Shown piece by piece: positions 1 to 8,004 of a stretch of DNA of 64,000 nt. How positions within the stretch are numbered: position 1 is the first letter of the stretch; the number at the start of each line of letters is the position of its first letter. The notes beneath the pieces were generated by a model. The model did no database searches. It was not told the DNA's origin and was given only the letters and a program-made list of their open reading frames with translations. The position numbers were made by a program, and so were the translations under genes. Source of the DNA: Kuenenia sp039794105 (GTDB taxonomy: Bacteria; Planctomycetota; Brocadiia; Brocadiales; Brocadiaceae); the NCBI RefSeq assembly GCF_039794105.1, contig NZ_JBDIWA010000002.1, positions 1 to 64,000 of the forward strand, in the 5' to 3' direction.

Positions 1-285
1 ACAAAGGCACGGAATCTTCTGGAACGATTGAGGAAGTATGAGGGTGATGTGCTGAGGTTTATGGACAATAAAAATGTCCCCTTTACGAACAATTTGGCAG
101 AAAACGATATCAGGATGACGAAGGTTCTGCAGAAGATATCGGGCAGTTTTCGTTCTTTGGATGGAGCGAAAATTTTCTGCCGCATTCGGAGTTATCTCTC
201 GACCTGTCGAAAACAAGGGGTAAATTTGAGCCGGGCATTACAGATGCTATTCCGTGGTGAATTGCCTGCTTTTGCCAGCTCGTAA
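1..285 (+). CDS. IS66-family transposase, C-terminal end (cut by window edge)
   Basis: The frame is open from base 1, so this is the last 94 codons of a longer gene. It carries the conserved C-terminal block of IS66 transposases: a VPFTNNLAE motif with the catalytic glutamate (residues about 25-33 of the visible part), then IRMTKVLQKISGSFRS and IRSYLSTCRKQG. IS66 transposases are DDE enzymes that cut and join the element ends. Only the right part of the element can be in the window, and I could not define its terminal inverted repeat in the 100 bases after the stop. Whether the full copy is intact cannot be told from here. Confidence 0.85.
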   Translation, partial: TKARNLLERLRKYEGDVLRFMDNKNVPFTNNLAENDIRMTKVLQKISGSFRSLDGAKIFCRIRSYLSTCRKQGVNLSRALQMLFRGELPAFASS

Positions 286-575
286 CGACAGTGGGTGAAA
301 ATACGCTGAATAGATACCCCATTTCTCATAAATTTCTGTCCAGGCTTCTGTTTTTTAACATCATGTATATTTTTTATACACTTTTATCGTGACATTTTAT
401 GCTTATGAAGAAATTTTCCTTTTTATAATAAAAATATTTTAATTAATTTACAGTATTAACCAGTTAAAACCTCTTTTTTTAAGTTTTTTCTCCGTGTCCT
501 TTGTCTTCTTTGTTCTTTGTACTACTATCCATCAACTTTTTGTTTTTTATGCGCGTTTTTCAAATGCATAACCGT

Positions 576-640
576 CCTTCGGAGTGAGAGATAAAGTGAA
601 AGTGAGATTCTCACTCTGGCTTTATCTCTCACTCCGAAGG
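576..640. repeat. 65-base palindrome, perfect 21-bp arms
   Basis: Arms 576-596 and 620-640 are exact reverse complements of each other (CCTTCGGAGTGAGAGATAAA plus one base). The 23-base loop itself contains a second inverted repeat, AGTGAGA-T-TCTCACT at 601-615. The structure would form a long nested hairpin. It lacks a U tract, so it is not a typical intrinsic terminator. A REP/MITE-like element is the most likely class. Confidence 0.8.
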
Positions 641-700
641 GCTGTTTAGTATTTCGATATTCGTATTTGGTTGCGGCCAAAGGCCACGCCGTGAAATCTG

Positions 701-727
701 CCTGCCTGTGCGATGCACACAGACAGG
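701..727 (-). repeat. Short imperfect palindrome, CCTGTCTG...CAGGCAGG family, copy 1
   Basis: On the minus strand it begins CCTGTCTGTGTG and ends CGCACAGGCAGG. The same end sequences with a variable centre recur at 46469-46498, 56681-56710 and 61364-61394. This copy is intergenic. Confidence 0.7.
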
Positions 728-1217
728 TGGTTTCTTTTTTACAAATTTCCGGCTGCTTCAGGCCCTTCGCGGTTAAACTCTCTTTGTTTGCGGCTTTACT
801 ACATTACTTAATGCATTCTGGACTCTGAGCTCTCATCCTCTCCATCATGGATTCAACACTCCTTGCTTCATATCTCCGCAGCCATTTTGCCGAAGACATT
901 GGTATTAAAGTTGCTAACCTAATCTTTCGTTTAGAATTTCAAGGTTTTAGTTGTAGAGCGAAGAGCCTCTTCGCTCTGCATTGGGCGGCCGTCTAATGCT
1001 TTATAAATATACCTACCCCTACTCAAGTCTTTATTTTTTACTTTGGATTGTGAAAATGGTAGATTATGAAACTATGTAAAAAATAACAGAAGGTGAAATA
1101 CAACTATATTGCACAGGACAATTTAGATATTGTGTTGGGAGTAATATCGGGCATTTATCAAAAGGCACAGCTTCTTTGTTACTATACAAAAGAATGTAGC
1201 AAACGGGGATATTATTA

Positions 1218-2201
1218 ATGTTAGACAATAAAGTAATACTAATTACCGGCGGAACAGGTACATTTGGGAGAAAATGTACGGAAATTATCCTCAAAAAATA
1301 CAAGCCTAAAAAGCTAATTATTTTCAGCAGAGACGAACTCAAGCAGTTTGAGATGGCACAGATTTTCTCCTTCGAAAAATATTCATGCATGAGATATTTC
1401 ATAGGAGATGTTCGTGATAAGGAGCGGCTTTCTCGTGCTTTTCGAGGCGTTGATTATGTAATCCATGCAGCAGCCTTAAAACAAGTTCCCGTTGCGGAAT
1501 ATAACCCTTTCGAGGCAATACGGACCAATGTCTTTGGTGCAGAAAATATTATTAACACGGCAATTGACCAGGGAGTAAAAAAAGTTCTTGCGTTAAGTAC
1601 AGATAAGGCCGTTAGCCCTATAAATCTCTATGGAGCAACAAAGCTATGCTCCGAAAAGCTATTCATAGCAGGAAATTCTTATGTTGGATATAACGAAACA
1701 TCCTTCAGTACCGTCCGTTACGGAAATGTAATCGGAAGCAGGGGAAGCGTTATACCACTCTTTTTAAAACAAAAGGAAACAGGTGTATTATCCATTACCG
1801 ATTCCCGCATGACACGATTCTGGATTACCATTGAGCAAGGCGTTAATTTTGTTATGGAATGTCTTGAACGTATGGTAGGCGGCGAATTGTTTGTACCAAA
1901 ACTTCCAAGTATGAATATAATGGACCTCGCCAATTCAATAGCCCCAGGTTGTGAAACAAAAGTCACCGGTATCCGTGCGGGTGAAAAACTACACGAGGTC
2001 ATGATCTCCAAAGACGAAGCTATAAGGACATTGGAATTTGATAATTATTATATGATCCAACCCACTTTTAAATTTTTTGAGCGGCGTTATAAAAATAATC
2101 ATGGAGTACCCGTGCCTGAGGATTTTGAATATAATTCCGGAACAAATAACTGGTTTTTAACAATTCAGGAAATGAGTGAAATGATAAAGGGTATAAAATA
2201 G
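1218..2201 (+). CDS. pseB: UDP-N-acetylglucosamine 4,6-dehydratase (inverting), PseB-like
   Basis: 327 aa, the usual length for PseB/FlaA1. It should convert UDP-GlcNAc to UDP-2-acetamido-2,6-dideoxy-beta-L-arabino-hexos-4-ulose in the cytoplasm, the first step of pseudaminic acid synthesis. The NAD(P)-binding loop GGTGTFG is at residues 11-17. The Asp-Lys...Tyr catalytic set of this short-chain dehydrogenase branch is visible as D129, K130 and Y138, with Lys142 in the YxxxK motif. The C-terminal half has the RAGEKLHE motif typical of the family. It heads the cluster, with the PIN-pseC fusion next but one. The start is the first ATG in frame. PseB versus a close polysaccharide 4,6-dehydratase rests on the context. 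Confidence 0.88.
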   Translation: MLDNKVILITGGTGTFGRKCTEIILKKYKPKKLIIFSRDELKQFEMAQIFSFEKYSCMRYFIGDVRDKERLSRAFRGVDYVIHAAALKQVPVAEYNPFEAIRTNVFGAENIINTAIDQGVKKVLALSTDKAVSPINLYGATKLCSEKLFIAGNSYVGYNETSFSTVRYGNVIGSRGSVIPLFLKQKETGVLSITDSRMTRFWITIEQGVNFVMECLERMVGGELFVPKLPSMNIMDLANSIAPGCETKVTGIRAGEKLHEVMISKDEAIRTLEFDNYYMIQPTFKFFERRYKNNHGVPVPEDFEYNSGTNNWFLTIQEMSEMIKGIK

Positions 2202-2277
2202 AGGAATTTAAAAATGCACACATATAAATATGAAATAATGGTTATTACATAAATCTTGTTTGTTGGGAGGTTGAAAT

Positions 2278-2559
2278 ATGAAAATAGAATATATCGGAGA
2301 GATCCTTCCTGATGGACATTTATCTTTAGAAAAGAAGGTTCTAAAAGTGCTGAATGTTGGAGAAAAAGTAAAAGTAAGGCTTGAAAATATCAAAGGGAAA
2401 AAATCAAAAGAAAGAAGAGAATTAGATCCGGCAACGAAAAGAATTCTAGACAGGATAAATAATCCTAAACCTATTGGTGTACCAGATGATCCTGGAATGT
2501 TCAGCCATTCAAAATTAGCCGAAGAAAGAATTGATGAGAAATTTCCATGTACGGAATAG
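2278..2559 (+). CDS. Antitoxin-like small protein upstream of a PIN domain
   Basis: 93 aa, not assigned to a named family with certainty. The N-terminal 40 residues (IGEILPDGHLSLEKKVLKVL, then GEKVKVRLE) look like the AbrB/SpoVT-type swapped-hairpin fold used by many antitoxins. The rest is charged and probably unstructured until it binds a toxin. A GGGAGG site lies 7 bases upstream of the ATG. The gene overlaps the start of the PIN-encoding gene by 13 bases, the standard antitoxin-then-VapC-toxin arrangement. It interrupts an otherwise ordinary pseB-pseC order, so the pair probably arrived as a toxin-antitoxin module. Confidence 0.65.
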   Translation: MKIEYIGEILPDGHLSLEKKVLKVLNVGEKVKVRLENIKGKKSKERRELDPATKRILDRINNPKPIGVPDDPGMFSHSKLAEERIDEKFPCTE

Positions 2560-4172
2560 ATACTAATATCTTAGTTTACATGTTTGATGCTGCATCTGTA
2601 TATCAAAGTGAATCTAAGATGTTTATTGCGGAAAGCTTAAAAAAAGAAAAGATTGCTATCGCAGAATTTACTCTTTTTGAATTTTATTCAGTAATTACCG
2701 ATGGAAGAAAGGTCAAAACGCCTTTAGCTCCTTTTGAAGCGGGAGCTATTATTCAAGACTTTTACGAATCCGAGGGTTTTGAAGTTTTTAGTCTTCTTGA
2801 GGAAAATTTATACAATATGTTTTCTTATGCAAAAGAAAATAATATTAAACGCAATGATGTTTATGATCTGAAAATTGCCTATACTTTAAAGACCAATGGA
2901 ATTAAAACAATATACACCGCAAACACAAAAGACTTCAAAAAGTTTAAATTTATTTCTGTAGTAAACCCTTTTACTACCAGTAAGATTAGCCAAGCCAATA
3001 AGCCAAAAACTATTCCTTATAGCCGTCAATCAATAGATGAAAAAGATATAGCTTCAGTTTGTTCAGCGCTCCGTTCCGACTGGTTAACACAGGGGTCAAA
3101 AATTAAAGAATTTGAAGGGCTACTTGCTAATTACTGTGGGGCAAAGTTTGCTGTAGCCGTTTCCAGTGGTACCGCAGCCCTGCATGCAGCTTATTTTGCG
3201 GCTGGTATAAGTCCTGGCGACGAAGTAATAACAAGTCCCATAACCTTTGCAGCAACCGCAAACGCAGCCATCTATATGGGTGCAAGACCTGTTTTTGTTG
3301 ATGTAGAGCCGGATACCGGCAATATAGATACGAGAAAAATACAAAGCGCTATTACCGCAAAGACAAAAGCCATTGTCCCGGTTCACTTTGGCGGACATCC
3401 TTCTGATATGGAACAGATACACTCAATAGCTGATAAGAATAGGCTTATTGTTATTGAGGATGCCTGCCATGCCCTCGGTGCACAGCACAAGATAAAAGAT
3501 AATGATGGCAATGAAAAATGGGTAAAGGTTGGTAGTTGTACCCACTCAGACATGGCGATCTTCAGTTTTCACCCTGTTAAACCAATAACTACCGGAGAAG
3601 GTGGGGCAGTGCTGACAAACAACGAAGATTTTTATAAAAAACTATTAATGTTCAGGAGCCATGGTATTACCAGAACAGACTTTGTTAATGAGCCTCATGG
3701 TGAATGGTACTATGAAATGCAGTGTATGGGCTATAACTATCGTATGACAGATATCCATGCAGCGTTAGGCATATCTCAACTTAACAAACTCGATTCCTTT
3801 ATAAGGGCAAGAAGAAACATACGGGACATATATAATAAGGAATTTGCTGAAAATCCTTATATTGACCTTCCTGTGGAGAAAGATTATGTCAATTCAAGTT
3901 TGCATCTTTATGCGGTAAAACTGAAGGGAAAATATATAGGACAGAAGACAAATATTTTTGAAAGATTGAAAGAAAAAGGGCTCGGAGTACAGGTACACTA
4001 TATCCCTGTTTATCTCCATCCCTTTTATAAAAAAACTGGCTATGATGAAGGCATTTGCCCTGATGCAGAGTTATTTTATAAAAGGCAGCTTAGCATCCCA
4101 CTGCATCATGGTCTTAGCGAAACAGATGCTTTACGCTTAACGAAAATTGTTATAGAAGCATTCAAAAAATGA
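2547..4172 (+). CDS. pseC: PIN-domain / PseC aminotransferase fusion
   Basis: 541 aa in one uninterrupted frame. Residues 1-145 are a PIN nuclease domain with the usual acidic residues in place (D5, E45, D107, D129). Residues about 155-541 are a PLP-dependent DegT/DnrJ/EryC1-type aminotransferase closely resembling PseC, which aminates the 4-keto sugar made by PseB. PseC signs are IPYSRQSIDEKDI and SDWLTQG near its start, D305 in EDACHA, and the Schiff-base lysine K345 in FHPVKPITTGEGG. PseC proteins normally begin at the IPYSRQ segment. No ATG, GTG or TTG with a ribosome-binding site lies at that junction, so a separate PseC would need an unusual start. The fusion is read directly; whether the protein is cleaved is unknown. 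Confidence 0.85.
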   Translation: MYGIDTNILVYMFDAASVYQSESKMFIAESLKKEKIAIAEFTLFEFYSVITDGRKVKTPLAPFEAGAIIQDFYESEGFEVFSLLEENLYNMFSYAKENNIKRNDVYDLKIAYTLKTNGIKTIYTANTKDFKKFKFISVVNPFTTSKISQANKPKTIPYSRQSIDEKDIASVCSALRSDWLTQGSKIKEFEGLLANYCGAKFAVAVSSGTAALHAAYFAAGISPGDEVITSPITFAATANAAIYMGARPVFVDVEPDTGNIDTRKIQSAITAKTKAIVPVHFGGHPSDMEQIHSIADKNRLIVIEDACHALGAQHKIKDNDGNEKWVKVGSCTHSDMAIFSFHPVKPITTGEGGAVLTNNEDFYKKLLMFRSHGITRTDFVNEPHGEWYYEMQCMGYNYRMTDIHAALGISQLNKLDSFIRARRNIRDIYNKEFAENPYIDLPVEKDYVNSSLHLYAVKLKGKYIGQKTNIFERLKEKGLGVQVHYIPVYLHPFYKKTGYDEGICPDAELFYKRQLSIPLHHGLSETDALRLTKIVIEAFKK

Positions 4173-4515
4173 CTAATTGTTCACTGGCGGGGAAAGATTT
4201 GACAAGATAACAGGATAGACATGATATAAAGTAATTTCTGACAGGATAATCAGGATGAATTAAGGTGGCTTTTATTTATATTAGGTTGGGTTTTAAAAGA
4301 CGAAAACCCAACGGCATTAATTTTTACCCACCCCTCAATCCCCTCCCAAGAGGGGACTTATAAAATTCCCCTCTTGGGAGGGGATTGAGGGGTGGGTTTA
4401 TTCATTCTTAACTTAAAATATTGAAATTTCTAAATATCATGTAAATCCTGTTCATCCTGTCTAAGAAAATCTAACTGTTACCAAAGATGGTTAAAGATAG
4501 AGAGGGGAGAAAAAC
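4173..4515. other. Gene-free spacer with a repeat element
   Basis: 343 bases without a gene. The spacer contains short direct repeats around ACAGGAT words, the 31-bp inverted repeat listed next, and an AGAGGGGAG-type ribosome-binding site just before the following gene. Confidence 0.6.
4279..4400 (+). repeat. Dispersed repeat with a perfect 31-bp inverted repeat
   Basis: Bases 4326-4356 and 4367-4397 are exact reverse complements separated by a 10-base loop. The core words are CCCACCCCTCAATCCCCTCC and CAAGAGGGG. Just upstream is a second small inverted repeat around GGGTTTTAAAAGACGAAAACCC (only half of it palindromic). The same order of words, in the opposite orientation and without the second 31-bp arm, recurs at 42804-42887. 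This marks a dispersed non-coding element, MITE-like, rather than a simple terminator. Confidence 0.75.
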
Positions 4516-5154
4516 TTGAGTTATCAGATTGCCAGGTGGGCTGGTGTTTTCGGTCATGAATATACTGACAGGAATATGGCCAATAGATTTGAAATGGAGG
4601 CCATTTATAAAAGAAACTTTGGTATTACAAGGCAACAGATGAATGAAGAATTTTTATCCGGCCTTGATAAAGATATTGCAGTTTTGGAAGTGGGTTGTAA
4701 CGTTGGTAATCAGCTTATTCTGCTTGCAGATATGGGATTCAAAAGACTCTATGGTATTGAATTATCCGATTATGCATTTGAAATTGCCAAAAAAAGGACT
4801 GAAACAAAAGGTATAAGTTTTATCAAAGGCAGCGTATTGGACATTCCTTTCAGGGATGGTTTTTTTGATATGGTTTTTACATCAGGCGTTCTAATACACA
4901 TACATCCTGCTGATATACAGAAGGCCATTTCAAATATACACAGATGCTCTGGAAAATATATTTGGGGTTTCGAATATTATGCAGAAAGTTATCAGGAAGT
5001 GTTATACAGAGGACATAAAAATCTGTTATGGAAGACTGATTTTGCAAAATTATATAAGGATGCTTTTCCAGGCATCAAGCTAATAAAGGAAAAGAAATAT
5101 ACCTATCTTGATGATAATAATCTTGTAGATCAGATGTTTTTGTACGAGAAGTAG
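4516..5154 (+). CDS. Pseudaminic acid biosynthesis-associated methylase
   Basis: 212 aa class I SAM-dependent methyltransferase. The SAM loop VLEVGCNVGNQ is at residues 56-66 and the acidic end of strand 2 is in GIELSD. It resembles the methylase family repeatedly found in pseudaminic acid clusters (TIGR03587), with conserved early residues FGHEYTDRN. The substrate of that family is not established, to my knowledge. It begins at TTG preceded by AGAGAGGGGAG. The gene lies between pseC and the first NeuB-type synthase, so a role in modifying the nonulosonic acid or its carrier is inferred from context only. Confidence 0.78.
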   Translation: MSYQIARWAGVFGHEYTDRNMANRFEMEAIYKRNFGITRQQMNEEFLSGLDKDIAVLEVGCNVGNQLILLADMGFKRLYGIELSDYAFEIAKKRTETKGISFIKGSVLDIPFRDGFFDMVFTSGVLIHIHPADIQKAISNIHRCSGKYIWGFEYYAESYQEVLYRGHKNLLWKTDFAKLYKDAFPGIKLIKEKKYTYLDDNNLVDQMFLYEK

Positions 5155-5216
5155 ATCAAGCAAATAGCAAGTTTTTTGTAAAGATTTGAGGTAAATACAA
5201 TAAAGGAGAATATGGA

Positions 5217-6287
5217 ATGTCTGCTGAAATTGCCGGAAGAACAATAGGAGATGGTCAACCTGCCTACATAGTGCTTGAGGCAGGCCCGACGCACACAGGC
5301 CTTGAATCTGCAAAAAAGCTTGTAGATATTTCTGCTGATACAGGGGTAGACGCCATAAAGTTCCAGATGCTTGATGTTGAAAGGCTGATGGGAGAGAAGG
5401 ATGTAATCTTCTCTTATAAAGTCCTTTCTGATAAGGCCCAAAATATAACTGATACGGTAGAAGAGCCCCTTTACGATATATTGAAAAGACGGGTACTTAC
5501 CAAGGGTGAATGGAAGGCGCTTAAGCTGCATTGTGATAAAAAAAAGATTACATTTATTTCAACTGCTGTTTTCCCGGAGGAAGTTGATTTTCTTGTTGAC
5601 GAGATTGAGACGTCTTCAATTAAGATTGCCTCCGGAGATATTAATCACCTTCCACTTATCAGACATACCGCAAGAAAGGGTGTAAATATACAAATAGATA
5701 CAGGCAGTTCAGATTTATGGGAAATTGAAAGGGCTATTGGCGCTATTGAATCTGAGGGCAATAAAAATATTCTTATACATCTTTGTCCGACAGGTTATCC
5801 CGCCAGGCTCGAAAGCATACATCTTAGAATGATCACTACTCTTAAGATAATGTTTAGTGAATATGCCGTTGCCTTTTCAGACCATACACCGGGTTGGGAA
5901 ATGGATATTGCAGCCGTAGCTCTTGGCGCCAACCTTGTAGAAAAAACTATTACTACAGACAGAACAATAAGAAGCTGTGAGCATATGTTCTCACTTGAAC
6001 CTCATGAAGTTAGAAGATTTGTGAGATCCATAAGAGAACTTGAGATGGCGCTGGGAAATTTCAGAAGGACAATACCTGATGAGGCAAAAAAGGGAAGACT
6101 GAAAGTAAGAAGAAGTATATTCTTAACAAAGGAAATGGAGGTGGGTGATGTTCTTAGGAATGAAAACATTGACTTCAGGAGGCCAGGTTTTGGCATAGGC
6201 CCTGATGAGATTGATTATGTAATAGGAAAGAGATTAAAGAGAAAAGTCGGCAAGGATGAGATGCTTAGGTGGGATGACATATGTTAA
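5217..6287 (+). CDS. NeuB/PseI-family nonulosonic acid synthase, divergent copy
   Basis: 356 aa. Residues about 15-275 form the NeuB TIM barrel: VLEAGPTHTG (19-28), DAIKFQ (45-50), a KIASGD segment and FSDHTPGWE. Residues about 295-356 are the SAF/antifreeze-like domain with RRPGFGIGP and IGKRLKRKV. Family enzymes condense phosphoenolpyruvate with a 6-deoxy amino hexose or ManNAc to give a nine-carbon acid. Compared with the second synthase at 7995 it differs at several family-conserved positions (THTG for NHNG; a TGSSD stretch where the other has SAGMA). It may use a different sugar or have changed activity. It overlaps the cytidylyltransferase gene by 7 bases. An AAAGGAG site precedes the ATG. 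Confidence 0.82.
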   Translation: MSAEIAGRTIGDGQPAYIVLEAGPTHTGLESAKKLVDISADTGVDAIKFQMLDVERLMGEKDVIFSYKVLSDKAQNITDTVEEPLYDILKRRVLTKGEWKALKLHCDKKKITFISTAVFPEEVDFLVDEIETSSIKIASGDINHLPLIRHTARKGVNIQIDTGSSDLWEIERAIGAIESEGNKNILIHLCPTGYPARLESIHLRMITTLKIMFSEYAVAFSDHTPGWEMDIAAVALGANLVEKTITTDRTIRSCEHMFSLEPHEVRRFVRSIRELEMALGNFRRTIPDEAKKGRLKVRRSIFLTKEMEVGDVLRNENIDFRRPGFGIGPDEIDYVIGKRLKRKVGKDEMLRWDDIC

Positions 6288-6979
6288 GTGAGGAATTTCT
6301 TTGTATTATCCCTGCAAAAGGTACTTCCAATAGGTTAAAAAGAAAAAATATAGCTATGCTAAACGGAAAACCTTTGATTGCGTACGCCATTGATGCAGCT
6401 AAAAAAACAGGTATTTTTAAAGAGATATTTGTTTCTACAGAGGATGATGAGATTAAAAGAATAGCTGAAGATTATGGGGCAATCGTTCCTTACATACGAC
6501 CAGAATATCTTTCTAAAGATCCCGCCGGTGTCGTAGAGGTCTGTTTGCATATGATTAACTATCTGGAAGGAATAGGAAAGTTTTATAAGACTCTTTTTAT
6601 TCTGCTTCCCACATCGCCTTTAAGAACTGACGCAGATATTATATCTGCACTTAATAATTTTGCCACGTCAGATGCCAAGGTTCTCATGAGTGTGTCAGAG
6701 TACATGCACACCCCCTTTGCAGCATTAAAAGCTGACGACAGAGGTTATCTCAGCCCTTATTTCCCTAAGCTTATAAATCTAAAAAGCCAGAAGATGCCAA
6801 AGGCATATATCTGTAATGGAGCGGTTACAATACTTGATATTACCGAGTTTAAGATGCAAAAGAATTACCATTTTTATCCAATGGCTTCATACATAATGCC
6901 GTGGGAAAGGTCTATTGATGTTGATAATGAAATTGATCTGAAGTTTGCAGAATTTATTATGAAGGTTGGTACTGAATAA
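6281..6979 (+). CDS. pseF: Nonulosonic acid cytidylyltransferase (PseF/NeuA family)
   Basis: 232 aa, the usual PseF length. It should transfer CMP from CTP to the finished nonulosonic acid, giving the activated donor. The nucleotide-binding motif IIPAKGTSNRLKRKN is at residues 9-23, followed by GKPLIAYAI. The mid-protein LLPTSPLRT motif is intact. The start overlaps the end of the synthase gene by 7 bases, so translation is coupled. It is the only cytidylyltransferase in the window, although there are two synthases. Confidence 0.88.
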   Translation: MLSEEFLCIIPAKGTSNRLKRKNIAMLNGKPLIAYAIDAAKKTGIFKEIFVSTEDDEIKRIAEDYGAIVPYIRPEYLSKDPAGVVEVCLHMINYLEGIGKFYKTLFILLPTSPLRTDADIISALNNFATSDAKVLMSVSEYMHTPFAALKADDRGYLSPYFPKLINLKSQKMPKAYICNGAVTILDITEFKMQKNYHFYPMASYIMPWERSIDVDNEIDLKFAEFIMKVGTE

Positions 6980-6987
6980 AATTTTGC

Positions 6988-8004
6988 ATGAATGCGAAGA
7001 TGTTGATTAGAGCAGACGCTACGCGGGATATCGGCACCGGCCATGTCATGAGATGTTTGGCTTTAGCTTGTTCATGGAAGAAACAGGGGGGGGAAATAGC
7101 ATGGGTAACGCACTGCGACACTAAAAAAATACTGGAAAGAATAAAACAAAACAGTAGTAAAGTATATGAATTGAGCAGGTATAGTAGTTCAGAAGAAACA
7201 ATAGACATTATTGGTGAAGAATCTCCCGACTGTATTGTTCTTGACGGTTATCAATTTGATACTGAATATCAGAAAGGCATATCTGAATGCGGCATCAAAC
7301 TGCTTGTTATAGATGATTATGCTCATCTTGATAAATATTATGCGGATATAATCTTAAATCAGAATTTTGGCGCAGATAGATTTAAATATAACGCATTACC
7401 TCAAACAAAATTTCTGCTTGGGACGGATTATGCTATGCTGAGAAGCGAATTTTTCAATTATAGAGGATATAAAAAAGAAATTAAGAATAAGGCGGAAAAT
7501 ATCCTTGTTACGATGGGTGGCGCAGACGCAGAAAACCATACTTCAAAGATGCTTGATGCATTGAATCTGGTGGATGTATCGCTTTGCATAAAAGTTCCAA
7601 TTGGCGCCAACAATCCTCATCTCAATTCGGTAAAAGCCATTGCAGATAAAAGTAAACACAACATAGAAATTATTTATGACTCACAAGATATGCCTGCCTT
7701 TATGCAATGGGCTGATGTTGCTATTTCGGCAGGCGGCACAACTACATGGGAGCTTCTTTTTATGGGTGTGCCTTCTGTGTTATGCATAACTACGGACAAC
7801 CAGGAGGATATAGTAAATTCGTTAAACAGAAAAGGCATGGTATTGTCTTTAGGATGGATAATGCAAAACAATTACCTGGATATTGTTAGTATTTTACAAA
7901 AACTCATTGCTAATAAATCTTTACGGGAAGAACTCAATAACAGATGCCAGACAATTGTTGATGGTATGGGAACCGAAAGGGTAATTGAGGCATTATGGCA
8001 ATGA
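6988..8004 (+). CDS. pseG: UDP-2,4-diacetamido-2,4,6-trideoxy-altropyranose hydrolase-like, PseG
   Basis: 338 aa, GT-B fold hydrolase of the PseG family, which removes UDP to release the free 6-deoxy diamino hexose for the synthase. The family motif GTGHVMRC is at residues 16-23. The C-terminal nucleotide-binding region shows SAGGTTTWELLFMGVPS. It is somewhat longer than classical PseG, but the extra length is not an acetyltransferase domain. It starts 8 bases after pseF and overlaps the next synthase gene. The true 4-N substituent of its substrate is uncertain, because no PseH is seen in this cluster. Confidence 0.88.
   Translation: MNAKMLIRADATRDIGTGHVMRCLALACSWKKQGGEIAWVTHCDTKKILERIKQNSSKVYELSRYSSSEETIDIIGEESPDCIVLDGYQFDTEYQKGISECGIKLLVIDDYAHLDKYYADIILNQNFGADRFKYNALPQTKFLLGTDYAMLRSEFFNYRGYKKEIKNKAENILVTMGGADAENHTSKMLDALNLVDVSLCIKVPIGANNPHLNSVKAIADKSKHNIEIIYDSQDMPAFMQWADVAISAGGTTTWELLFMGVPSVLCITTDNQEDIVNSLNRKGMVLSLGWIMQNNYLDIVSILQKLIANKSLREELNNRCQTIVDGMGTERVIEALWQ

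Larger units (their letters stand above)
286..1217. other. Gene-free stretch between transposase end and pseB
   Basis: About 930 bases without a convincing gene. It holds a long palindrome (576-640) and a short imperfect palindrome (701-727), both listed separately. The stretch between them and pseB contains only short frames without ribosome-binding sites. It may include the right end of the IS66 element and the promoter of the sugar cluster, but I could not pick a clear -35/-10 pair. Confidence 0.6.

Noticed and set aside
1064..1402. 112-codon minus-strand frame at the start of pseB
   Set aside because: Overlaps the conserved N-terminus of pseB antisense and has no motif.
4326..4397. Simple intrinsic terminator of the PIN-pseC gene
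   Set aside because: The hairpin is far longer than typical terminators, lacks a following T run, and has a partial copy elsewhere.
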